From positions 1 through 64,000 of the forward strand of contig NZ_JARGDP010000001.1 in the NCBI RefSeq assembly GCF_029210395.1: 64,000 bases of DNA, read 5' to 3'. The DNA comes from Petrocella sp. FN5. Lineage in GTDB: Bacteria; Bacillota; Clostridia; Lachnospirales; Vallitaleaceae. Positions 34,964 to 42,716 of this stretch are shown here, piece after piece (the first letter of the stretch is position 1; each line of letters opens with the position of its first letter). A program made the position numbers and the translations under genes. Below the pieces are notes generated by a model. The model was not told where the DNA came from and did not search any database. It saw only the letters and a list, made by a program, of their open reading frames with translations.

Positions 34964-36070
34964 ATGGATAAGAAAATGGTTAGAAGTATATTATTTTTAA
35001 TGACCTATGGGATTTTACTGGTTTTAGTTATTGTCAAAATTGATTTGGTCATGCAAATGCTAGGTAATGCTTTAAGTATGGCGGTGCCAATATTCATTGG
35101 GTTTTCAATAGCTTTTATTTTAAAAAGACCATATAACTTTATGACGAAGGTTATTGGGAACCTTATTAAGAATGAAAAATTTGATAAGATGGAAAAACCA
35201 CTTGCTCTTGCTTCTGTATATCTACTTTTTTTTGGTGTGGTTACTTTATTATTAGCCTTTGTGATTCCACAGTTTACAGAAAGTGTCCAATTATTGTATA
35301 AAAATATGGACGAATATGGGCGTAATTTTGAGACTTTTTTAATGAATACAGCGAAATACTTAAGACTAGATAATTTTGATATGAGTAATTTAGACAATGC
35401 TTTAGATAAAGTGCCGGATCTTATGGGTAGCCTTGCAACAGGTATTATGCCGAAAATCTTCGATTTTACAACGAACTTTCTAGCTACAGTGGTAAATATT
35501 GTTATAGGGTTTGTACTGTCAGTATATTTGCTAGCAGACAAACGTCACCTAAAAAGTCAGTTTCACAAAGCTATAAAAGCTTATCTACCACAAGAGGTAG
35601 GGGGGAAACTATTAAAAGTACTACAGCTCTCTAATGAGACCTTTACAAAATTTATATCAGGGCAATTAACAGAAGCCCTTATCTTAGGTGTGCTTTGCTT
35701 TACAGGCATGTTAGTTCTGGGCTTTGAATATCCCATATTAATTAGTGTCATCATTGGAATTACCAGCTTAGTTCCAATTGTAGGTTCTATTATTGGTTTG
35801 ATACCGGCTTTGTTTATATTATTGATGATTGAGCCAATCCAAGCTCTTTGGTTTTTGGTTTTTATAATCGTCCTTCAACAGATTGAAGGTAATTTTATCT
35901 ATCCAAGAGTGGTAGGTGGAACCATTGGGCTACCACCCTTGTGGGTTTTGCTTGGTATTATTATAGGTGGTGGACTATTTGGTGTTCTAGGTATGTTGCT
36001 TGGTGTACCGGCTTTATCGGTCATTTACCAGCTTTTAAAAGAAGACATCCATGCAAAAACGCATGGATGA
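34964..36070 (+). CDS. AI-2E family transporter (TqsA/PerM-like)
   Basis: The 368-residue membrane protein has about eight helices, with a large extracytoplasmic helical insertion near residues 80-160 between helix pairs, the usual AI-2E family layout. The C-terminal block (LGFEYPILISVIIGITSLVPIVGSIIG, about residues 235-262) contains the conserved V-P-x-x-G loop. Members range from autoinducer-2 export to Na+/H+ antiport, so the substrate is open. ATG 34964 is six bases after GTGGGG. Its last 20 bases also encode the reverse-strand terminator hairpin. Confidence 0.85.
   Translation: MDKKMVRSILFLMTYGILLVLVIVKIDLVMQMLGNALSMAVPIFIGFSIAFILKRPYNFMTKVIGNLIKNEKFDKMEKPLALASVYLLFFGVVTLLLAFVIPQFTESVQLLYKNMDEYGRNFETFLMNTAKYLRLDNFDMSNLDNALDKVPDLMGSLATGIMPKIFDFTTNFLATVVNIVIGFVLSVYLLADKRHLKSQFHKAIKAYLPQEVGGKLLKVLQLSNETFTKFISGQLTEALILGVLCFTGMLVLGFEYPILISVIIGITSLVPIVGSIIGLIPALFILLMIEPIQALWFLVFIIVLQQIEGNFIYPRVVGGTIGLPPLWVLLGIIIGGGLFGVLGMLLGVPALSVIYQLLKEDIHAKTHG
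36046..36069 (-). terminator. Reverse-strand terminator inside the end of the AI-2E gene
   Basis: CATCCATGC and GCATGGATG are inverted around six bases. On the reverse strand the stem runs into TCTTCTTTT, so it would stop the operon at 36076-40970. It overlaps the final codons of the convergent gene. Confidence 0.6.
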
Positions 36071-36075
36071 AAGCT

Positions 36076-37887
36076 TTACCACAAAGGTAGGTTGTTTTTT
36101 ATGAGATAGTTTTCTTTGGACTGAACAAGCATTTGAAAAATCGGATCTTTTTCGCCAAAAACAGTCTCAAGTAAAACAAGGCTAATCATAAGATCATTTC
36201 TAGTAAGTCTAGGATAATCTAGTAATCCATAGCTACCATCTGGCATATAGGCATACCATAAGTCATGGTTGTCTTTTATCCAATCGGTACCCGTATCTTG
36301 AACAGCTGTTTGAATTTTGGCGGCCAGTTCTAGATAGGGGTATTTTTGATTCGAATCATTCTGACGGTCTAGGAGTAGGCTATAGGATAACAAAAAATTC
36401 ATTTCAGTTACGAGGTGATTGAGGGAAACGTGTGTTGGTGCGTGAGGAAGGGTGGGATGATAGTAATCTTGAATCAGTAAACCACCATTTTTAGTGACAA
36501 AACTGAATCTGTCTGCATACCATAACAAGAAATCCGCATAAGCAGTCAAACTTGTCATTAATCGATTGGAATCTTCAGAAGACAAGTGTGGTATGCCTTC
36601 ATAATGCATGTCCTTATGATAAAGATACATGTCCATTATGAACAATGCAGCATCCGTAGAAAAGCGTGTGTCATAGAAACCGGCTTCAATACCATAATCA
36701 TCGTAGAGCCATCTAGACTTTGGTTCCGTAATCCAAAAACCGATATCATTTTGTTGAGGTAAGCTATGATTAAGGCTCATAATACTTAGGGTCTCAAGGT
36801 ATGTGTTGGTTACCTGTAGTCCTCTTTTCTTTTGGTTTTGAATAGAGCTTACAAATCGCTGTCCGATATGTTCAGCCGGCACACGCCAATAGGCACGAGG
36901 TGCATAGGGAATATAGGAAGATGGCACTTCATAGTAAATACCATCGGTTCTAAGTTTTCGAAATCGGTTTAAATCAGCAATGCGTATGTCTTGTGCAATG
37001 ATGGGATCTTGATTATGTGTAAAAGGTGAAATGTGATTTGAAGACATAATACCCCAGTGTTCTGTTAGTGTTTGATGTGTTTCTGATTTCGGAAGGGGTA
37101 GTCTGGCGGTCCATTTTCTACCACTAATGCGTTTGGTTAATAGGGTTGTAGGAGAAAGTTCGAGATTCTCAACAATGACATTGGCGTCTAATAAGGTATA
37201 TACATCGACCATTCCGAAACGCATTTGGTTAGAAAAAACAGCGGTCTTCGGTAATACAAAAGTATCACTTCTAGAGGCCACAGGTTGAAGGAAATCTGTC
37301 ATTAGCAAAGGCGCCCATTGGCTGGTTGTATTATTGATGACATTAGCGTAGGTAATCTGAAACAAATCATCAATCTTTATGTGGTTCGTATCCTTCCCAT
37401 CAGCAAATGATTCAAGGACGGCCCAAGTAAGACCTAAGTCCATTGTAGATGGGGGTGTCACATTCTGCGAAACAAGATTCTTTAGATGCGTATCTTCAGA
37501 AGCCTGAGACAAGCTTAAATGATAAGACACATCTCCCTTAAGAAATAATCTAAACTGAATATCCAGCAAAGCAATAGGCATCTGGGATTGCTTTTCAAGA
37601 ATAGTGAAGAAGTAGTGGTGCGTGGTCATCATCAAATCATCAGTCTTTGAGACTTTTTCCTCATCAAGTACTAAGAGATAACTAGGATGAATGGTGAGCA
37701 TGGGTGTGAAAATCTCGCCTACTTGATCGGGGAGCGTCCAAATGAAGCCGCCTTTGGTATCCTCATGGAGGGATAGAGTGCCTTCAACGGTTAAAGGTCC
37801 GGCTAAGACAACCTTGTTCATACCTATAAGAAGTAAAATACATACAGTGATGATGCTTAAGTGTTTGTACAAATTTATGTTTTTCAA
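36076..37887 (-). CDS. Secreted protein of unknown function, possible helical-toroid enzyme
   Basis: The 603-residue product has a signal peptide (about 1-29, ending VVLAG) and no family I can name. The N-terminal half is beta-rich; the C-terminal half (about 370-600) is helical and Trp/Tyr-rich, with RWLYDDYGIEAGFYDTRFST and GGLLIQDYYHP followed by DLWYAYMPDGSYG, recalling (alpha/alpha)6-type carbohydrate or epimerase domains. The start is TTG 37887, seven bases after GGAGG. It follows the phospholipase-like gene by 18 bases, so both are probably made and exported together. Confidence 0.65.
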   Translation of the reverse strand: MKNINLYKHLSIITVCILLLIGMNKVVLAGPLTVEGTLSLHEDTKGGFIWTLPDQVGEIFTPMLTIHPSYLLVLDEEKVSKTDDLMMTTHHYFFTILEKQSQMPIALLDIQFRLFLKGDVSYHLSLSQASEDTHLKNLVSQNVTPPSTMDLGLTWAVLESFADGKDTNHIKIDDLFQITYANVINNTTSQWAPLLMTDFLQPVASRSDTFVLPKTAVFSNQMRFGMVDVYTLLDANVIVENLELSPTTLLTKRISGRKWTARLPLPKSETHQTLTEHWGIMSSNHISPFTHNQDPIIAQDIRIADLNRFRKLRTDGIYYEVPSSYIPYAPRAYWRVPAEHIGQRFVSSIQNQKKRGLQVTNTYLETLSIMSLNHSLPQQNDIGFWITEPKSRWLYDDYGIEAGFYDTRFSTDAALFIMDMYLYHKDMHYEGIPHLSSEDSNRLMTSLTAYADFLLWYADRFSFVTKNGGLLIQDYYHPTLPHAPTHVSLNHLVTEMNFLLSYSLLLDRQNDSNQKYPYLELAAKIQTAVQDTGTDWIKDNHDLWYAYMPDGSYGLLDYPRLTRNDLMISLVLLETVFGEKDPIFQMLVQSKENYLIKNNLPLW

Positions 37888-37905
37888 TGTTAAGCCTCCA
37901 GGTAG

Positions 37906-40263
37906 TTACTTTTTAGTCGCGCGCCAACTGCCGCTCATAAATCCGGTTAAATCATAATCACCTACAATTTCTCCCGGTCCTACCATTTTTCCGTTTTTTA
38001 AAAACTCATATTCTACATATGTACCGTCTTCCGTATAGGCAAGTGCAACCATAACGACAGCACCTTTTTTAATCTCCATTCTAAGTCCGACGATGTCATC
38101 GGCACCTTCTATATAACCAGTATTTGATTCTACAAAAGTAAAAGGTCCTTCATAGATCACTTCGCTTTCCTCGATACGCCTAAGTTCTAAGGCATAGGTC
38201 ATGGTTGTACCGACAAAAGTAAAGCTTTCAATTTGGCTATCCATGTTTCCGGGATCTTCCCCAAAGGCCTGAGCTATAGGAATGATGAAGACATTAACAA
38301 TGATCTTCATGAGAGCTATAATCATAGTTCTAAGAAACTTGCTTTCTTCCTCTATGGTTAGAACCACATCCCATGGACCGGCCATTTCACCCATATAAGA
38401 AGATATATTTATACTGTCTGATGCTCGTTCAAGACTTCTTTTGGTATCAATGATTTTAACTCGTGCAAGGTATTCATTTTCTTTTTCATAGATATGGGTT
38501 ACCTCTTTGTCTCTTGTGATAACAGGCGGTAAGATGTTTTCTTCATCATCTTCTTCATCACCAAATGTCCACTCTAGTTTATAGCGCTCTGGTGCATTTT
38601 CTACTTCCACTTTAAAACTGACGGCTTCACCGGGCATAATGGTGGTACGGTCGGCTTCAAGGGTTATTTTGGGTGCGTTTTGTTCAAAGATATAGTGTTC
38701 ACTGTTGACAATCTGGACCCCTGCATGAGCGAGAGCATAAATAGCATCATCCATTTCAATGGTATAATCAACAGCCGTGCCACCAAGGGATATCTTTTTG
38801 TCTGATCCTAAAGGTATCCAAAAGGTAGGGGTTCCATCCACCATTTCACCAGTCATTGGATCGGGATAGCGCACGATTTTACCATCTTTAAACTCGACAT
38901 CGCATAATTTCTCATGTTTATTGCCTTTGACTGTCCAAAGTTCACCGGGACCGGCATAATTGATTTTTAAGTCAACCACCCGCCATTCAGGATCGTTTTG
39001 GACTAAGTGGGTCAAAGTGGCATTATAAGAAAATTGTTTTACTGCCTCAGCGCCTTTATCAAGAGCTTCAGATAAGACATCTTCATCCGGTTCAACTTCT
39101 GTAACAGTTTGTTTCATTTCAAGACTTGGGAAAAAGAGGTTCATCGTTCGTGTCGTGGCAGCTACGGCCAAAGGAACAAGTACAAAGCCCTGTTGAATAG
39201 CAAAGTCGGCAGTTATGACATAAGAGTTATAGACATAACCAGTCTCATAACGCACCATAGGCACCTCGACACCACCAAAAGTTTGATACCAAGTGTAGAA
39301 TTTATCTGTAACTTTTTTATCCATATTCGAGATCTGAGGAGATGGATAAGGTGTTTCCCAATTTCTAGGTTTAACACCCAGTTGGGTGTCAGCTAAGGTA
39401 TCTTCAGAATAAAAATGCTGATTGGTCCATGTGGCCAAGCCAATCATAAGTTGGTTAATCGTACTTCCATAGTCATCTAATTGTAGACCATCAAGTCGAG
39501 GCATTTTAGTAATATTCCTTGAGAGGATTCTATTCTTTAGTGCGGTTTCAGTAATCTCATATTTAGGGTGGGCATCATTTCTTACATGAGCAGGTTGGGT
39601 CATATCAGCCACTAAATGCATAACTTCCCCAAGTCCACGCATGGCCTTACCGGTATACATACTGCGCATCTCCTGCAAATCCTTAGGGGTTCCGGCAAAA
39701 TCTCTAAAGTCGGCAGTTATCGGTATAGAAGATACCGAAGCGTCATATGGAATTTCAAGAGCCCTTTTATAATTAAGCATGGCATTGACTAAAGAATAAG
39801 GGTTGTCCCTCCTATAGAGAGCCCAGTCATTAGCTGGGATAGCTTCATAAATATGCCATCCATGTAGGCTGTATTGATCGGTCAACTGATGGCTACCGGA
39901 CAAAGCTAGTGGATCATAAAAATGCTTAACCGACACATAGACATGTGGTTCATCAGCCGAAAAACCGCCATGAACGATGTGATCACGAGCCGGTTTTAAA
40001 AACCATTGCTGTAAATAAGTACGCTCGAATTTCCCGGAAGAAGTCACGGTGGGTGCGGAAGTATTCTTGTTAAAATTCACAAAATTATTTTTGTATTTTT
40101 TTGAATCTTCATACTGGGTTTGAAAACGGTCAACTGAAGCTCTGTTGATCTCTTCATGGGTATTTTGCTCCCATCCATAAGCGGGTATGGAAGAACTTTG
40201 AAGACATAAGGATAGAATTAAAAATCGACTAATAAATTTTCGTAGTTTTATGATTGTGTTCAT
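37906..40263 (-). CDS. Secreted zinc-dependent phospholipase C-like protein with a PKD domain
   Basis: The 785-residue protein has a signal peptide predicted to be cut after AYG, leaving Trp31 as first residue, as in zinc phospholipases C where it binds metal. Other ligand motifs occur in family order: TH at 35-36, KHFYDP, GEVMHLVADMTQPAH, and HPKYE. A PKD-type domain (LEWTFGDEEDDEE, about residues 530-630) follows, then a beta-rich tail of about 140 residues. ATG 40263 overlaps the previous stop by ATGA, showing translational coupling; an ATG at 40284 lacks a ribosome site. The reaction is presumably phosphodiester cleavage of lipids or nucleotides, by family. Confidence 0.78.
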   Translation of the reverse strand: MNTIIKLRKFISRFLILSLCLQSSSIPAYGWEQNTHEEINRASVDRFQTQYEDSKKYKNNFVNFNKNTSAPTVTSSGKFERTYLQQWFLKPARDHIVHGGFSADEPHVYVSVKHFYDPLALSGSHQLTDQYSLHGWHIYEAIPANDWALYRRDNPYSLVNAMLNYKRALEIPYDASVSSIPITADFRDFAGTPKDLQEMRSMYTGKAMRGLGEVMHLVADMTQPAHVRNDAHPKYEITETALKNRILSRNITKMPRLDGLQLDDYGSTINQLMIGLATWTNQHFYSEDTLADTQLGVKPRNWETPYPSPQISNMDKKVTDKFYTWYQTFGGVEVPMVRYETGYVYNSYVITADFAIQQGFVLVPLAVAATTRTMNLFFPSLEMKQTVTEVEPDEDVLSEALDKGAEAVKQFSYNATLTHLVQNDPEWRVVDLKINYAGPGELWTVKGNKHEKLCDVEFKDGKIVRYPDPMTGEMVDGTPTFWIPLGSDKKISLGGTAVDYTIEMDDAIYALAHAGVQIVNSEHYIFEQNAPKITLEADRTTIMPGEAVSFKVEVENAPERYKLEWTFGDEEDDEENILPPVITRDKEVTHIYEKENEYLARVKIIDTKRSLERASDSINISSYMGEMAGPWDVVLTIEEESKFLRTMIIALMKIIVNVFIIPIAQAFGEDPGNMDSQIESFTFVGTTMTYALELRRIEESEVIYEGPFTFVESNTGYIEGADDIVGLRMEIKKGAVVMVALAYTEDGTYVEYEFLKNGKMVGPGEIVGDYDLTGFMSGSWRATKK

Positions 40264-40970
40264 CGTATTTGATCCACCACCCATCGATCATCTATTTTTA
40301 CCATCATGATGGTTGTTGTACCTGTAGAAGGAATCTCGTCTGAAGGTATACCAGCCATCACAATGGCTATCTGTTCAACAGCAAAATAATCATTGTCCGA
40401 GTTCATGAAGGTTATTTCCAGAGTATTTAGCATATTCAAGAAGACAGGTAAGCGTTCAGGATTCTCCATAATCATGGCCTCAACAGTACTTCTCTCATCA
40501 GGGTTAACGTATTCTAAGGCTGACAGTAAGTCACCGGATTCTAAATGTCTAGAAAAGGCACCAAGGACTTGAAAGATTGCTTTTTCATTGTCTTCATAGT
40601 CGGGTTCTTTTTGCCAAGCGATTGCGGCTTTAGCAATAGCTTGCTTTTGCCAAAAACCGGTTATATCCCCAACTTTCCATATACTGTATCCTATCGCACT
40701 CACCATAAAAAGAACCATTAGACTGGTCGTCAAAAGTCTTAACCACTTTGGTTTTGGGGTGGATTTTTTTTTGGTTTTCTTTTTTGAGGGCTTAGTGTAA
40801 GTTGAAAAAAGACCATCTACAGAAGAAGCGTAAACCCATTGCGTCAAAGACGCATGATAGACTAAGGTGTCAGGCATGAGTTGTCTTGTTTTTGTCATTT
40901 CAACCATGATGTCGAATGAATAAGGTCCATATGTTACTTCGTTCACAAATGCATACCAGTTTTCATTCAT
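40260..40970 (-). CDS. GYF_2-domain membrane protein
   Basis: The 236-residue protein starts with a GYF_2 domain (WYAFVNEVTYGPYSFDIMVEM, then the W-V-Y segment LTQWVYAS), a Lys-rich linker (KKKTKKKSTPKPKW), one membrane helix near residues 81-103 and an outer domain of about 130 residues. GYF domains bind proline-rich peptides, here presumably in the cytoplasm. It is the first gene of a three-gene operon and is translationally coupled to the phospholipase-like gene. A role in sensing or export is inferred. The start follows AAGGAGG. Confidence 0.78.
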   Translation of the reverse strand: MNENWYAFVNEVTYGPYSFDIMVEMTKTRQLMPDTLVYHASLTQWVYASSVDGLFSTYTKPSKKKTKKKSTPKPKWLRLLTTSLMVLFMVSAIGYSIWKVGDITGFWQKQAIAKAAIAWQKEPDYEDNEKAIFQVLGAFSRHLESGDLLSALEYVNPDERSTVEAMIMENPERLPVFLNMLNTLEITFMNSDNDYFAVEQIAIVMAGIPSDEIPSTGTTTIMMVKIDDRWVVDQIR

Positions 40971-41064
40971 GGTTCACCCTCCTTATGTTTCTTATTTCAT
41001 CATTTATCATACCATATTTTCAGATGAAAAAAAATCGACAATTCATAATCTTATATAAAAAATA

Positions 41065-41117
41065 TTGACATATGATATATAGATGCTATACTAAAAATAG
41101 TAATGAACATATGTCAA
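41065..41117 (+). promoter_or_regulatory. DUF134 promoter flanked by an inverted repeat
   Basis: TTGACA (41065-41070) and TATACT (41087-41092) are 16 bases apart. TTGACATATG (41065-41074) is repeated inverted as CATATGTCAA (41108-41117), one copy on the -35 and one just after the start site. This arrangement suits autoregulation by the DUF134 protein. Confidence 0.65.
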
Positions 41118-41132
41118 TTAAAGGAGGCTCTT

Positions 41133-41501
41133 ATGCCAAGACCCAAAAAATGGAGAAAAGTTTGTTGCATGCCAGAGAATGCATCCTTTGGACCTTTAGA
41201 TAATAAGAACAAGGGTCCGGATACGGTGATTATGATTGTGGAAGAGTTTGAGACCATTCGATTAATTGATCTTGAAGGTATGACTCAAGAAGCGTGTGCA
41301 ACCCAAATGAATGTTGCCAGAACAACGGTCCAACGTATTTATAATGATGCCAGAAAAAAATTAGCACAATCTCTAGTAGAAGGCAGTGTTTTAAGAATTG
41401 AAGGTGGTGACTATAAATTATGCACGAGAGATGAACGAGGCTTTGGATGTGGCAAAAATAGAAAATGCCATCATGCAAATCAGACAATAATCCATGAATA
41501 A
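41133..41501 (+). CDS. DUF134-family DNA-binding protein
   Basis: The 122-residue protein is of the DUF134 family: [15 protein letters not shown] at the start, [43 protein letters not shown] as a sigma-70-region-4-like helix-turn-helix (about 37-80), and a C-terminal [18 protein letters not shown] with metal-binding Cys and His. Such proteins commonly sit next to Nbp35/Mrp ATPases and MBL proteins. The start is ATG 41133 after AAGGAGG; the longer frame from 41103 lacks a site. It probably binds the inverted repeat at its own promoter, possibly with an Fe-S cluster as sensor. Confidence 0.85.
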   Translation: MPRPKKWRKVCCMPENASFGPLDNKNKGPDTVIMIVEEFETIRLIDLEGMTQEACATQMNVARTTVQRIYNDARKKLAQSLVEGSVLRIEGGDYKLCTRDERGFGCGKNRKCHHANQTIIHE

Positions 41502-41556
41502 AAGAATAGGGCTACGAATAAACAGATGATGTATCAAGGAAAAAGGATGGGATCAG

Positions 41557-42384
41557 ATGAAGGTCACCACGTTAGTTGAAAATACAAGAGGGCAAGAAGA
41601 CTTATGTCAAGAACATGGGCTTAGTCTTTATATAGAAACAACAAAACATAAAATTCTTTTTGATACCGGTGCCGGCGATTGTATGATGAAAAATGCAAAA
41701 AAATTACAAGTGCCACTAGAAGAAGTGGATACGGTTATTGTTTCCCATGGTCATTATGACCATGGTGGTGGTCTTGAAGATTTTTTGAAGATTAATAAAC
41801 ACGCTAAGATTTATATACATCCAGAAGCCTTTGGCCAATTCTATTCAGAAAGAAAAGATGAAGGAACAGTGTACATAGGACTGAATCAAAAATTAAAAGT
41901 TGAAAAGCAGATTATATGGATGGCAGACGATTTGTGGATTGACGAAACATTGTTTCTGTTTTCAAAAGTAACAAAGAGAGAATATTTCCCAATAGGTAAC
42001 CGTACTTTATTTGAGAAAACAGATGAAGGGTTATTACCTGATTTATTTCGTCATGAGATTAATTTAATCATCCATGAATCAGATAAGAAAGTCCTTGTAG
42101 CAGGATGTGCCCATAAGGGTATTGTTAACATTATAAATAAAGCTAAGGATTTAACAAAAACTTATCCGACCCATGTGCTTGGTGGTTTTCATTTAAGCAA
42201 AAGTACATCTGGTATAAGGGAAGAAAATCAGGTGGTAAAAGCCATAGGAGACTATCTCAATGAGACGGGTGCAATGTATTATACAGGTCACTGCACAGGG
42301 GAAAAAGCTTTTTTGTATTTGAAAGATATCATGAACCATCGCATTGAAGCATTAACAACAGGATTAACGTTTAACATAAAATAA
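41557..42384 (+). CDS. MBL-fold metallohydrolase (dihydropterin/RFA-P-synthase-like subgroup)
   Basis: The 275-residue protein has the metal motif HGHYDHGGG (HxHxDH at 64-69), LVAGCAHKGIVNI with a later histidine, and VLGGFHLS near residue 207, the order seen in the subgroup annotated as 7,8-dihydropterin-6-yl-methyl-aminobenzene 5'-phosphate synthase. The archaeal assignment rarely holds for bacteria, so the real substrate is open. Its place between a DUF134 regulator and the Cys-rich peptide is a common clostridial neighbourhood, and 55 bases separate it from the regulator. Confidence 0.85.
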   Translation: MKVTTLVENTRGQEDLCQEHGLSLYIETTKHKILFDTGAGDCMMKNAKKLQVPLEEVDTVIVSHGHYDHGGGLEDFLKINKHAKIYIHPEAFGQFYSERKDEGTVYIGLNQKLKVEKQIIWMADDLWIDETLFLFSKVTKREYFPIGNRTLFEKTDEGLLPDLFRHEINLIIHESDKKVLVAGCAHKGIVNIINKAKDLTKTYPTHVLGGFHLSKSTSGIREENQVVKAIGDYLNETGAMYYTGHCTGEKAFLYLKDIMNHRIEALTTGLTFNIK

Positions 42385-42405
42385 GATTGATTTAAGGAGA
42401 CAGTT

Positions 42406-42555
42406 ATGAGCGAACAATGTACGGATAGTTGTAGTACCTGTAGTGAAAATTGTGGAGACAGGGTAGAAAAGCAGAAAATTCATTTAGAAAACGCAAAATC
42501 TTTAGAAAAATCATTTGAATTAAAAGGCAATAAAAATCCTTCGATTATTGCATAG
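42406..42555 (+). CDS. Cys-rich 49-residue protein resembling the N-terminus of Nbp35/Mrp ATPases
   Basis: ATG 42406 follows TTAAGGAGA, and the ORF ends at TAG 42553. The 49 residues start MSEQCTDSCSTCSENCGDR, four cysteines arranged like the N-terminal Fe-S site of Nbp35/Mrp-type P-loop ATPases, which often follow DUF134 and MBL genes. The product ends KNPSIIA and stops where the ATPase would begin (usually an IAVVSGKGGVGKS block). It may be a remnant of a lost ATPase gene or an independent small Fe-S peptide. A terminator follows at once, supporting a real end. Confidence 0.7.
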   Translation: MSEQCTDSCSTCSENCGDRVEKQKIHLENAKSLEKSFELKGNKNPSIIA

Positions 42556-42561
42556 ATAAAA

Positions 42562-42597
42562 CAAAAGAAGCAGGTTTAGGCCTGCTTCTTTTATTTT
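42562..42597 (+). terminator. Terminator after the Cys-rich peptide gene
   Basis: AAAGAAGCAGG pairs with CCTGCTTCTTT around a short loop and runs into a T-rich stretch. Confidence 0.88.
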
Positions 42598-42666
42598 ATC
42601 CATGGACCTTCTATAATAAGGCATGGCCAATTAAAAAGAAATAGGTTAAAATTGGTTTAGCAGTAT

Positions 42667-42683
42667 GGTTTTGACCCTTTACC
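42667..42683 (+). repeat. Dispersed imperfect palindrome, copy before the PEP/pyruvate-binding gene
   Basis: GGTTTTGACCCTTTACC is one of the clearest copies, 33 bases before the ATG. Confidence 0.55.
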
Positions 42684-42716
42684 AAAAGAATGAATGGATG
42701 ACAAATGGAGGCGCTT

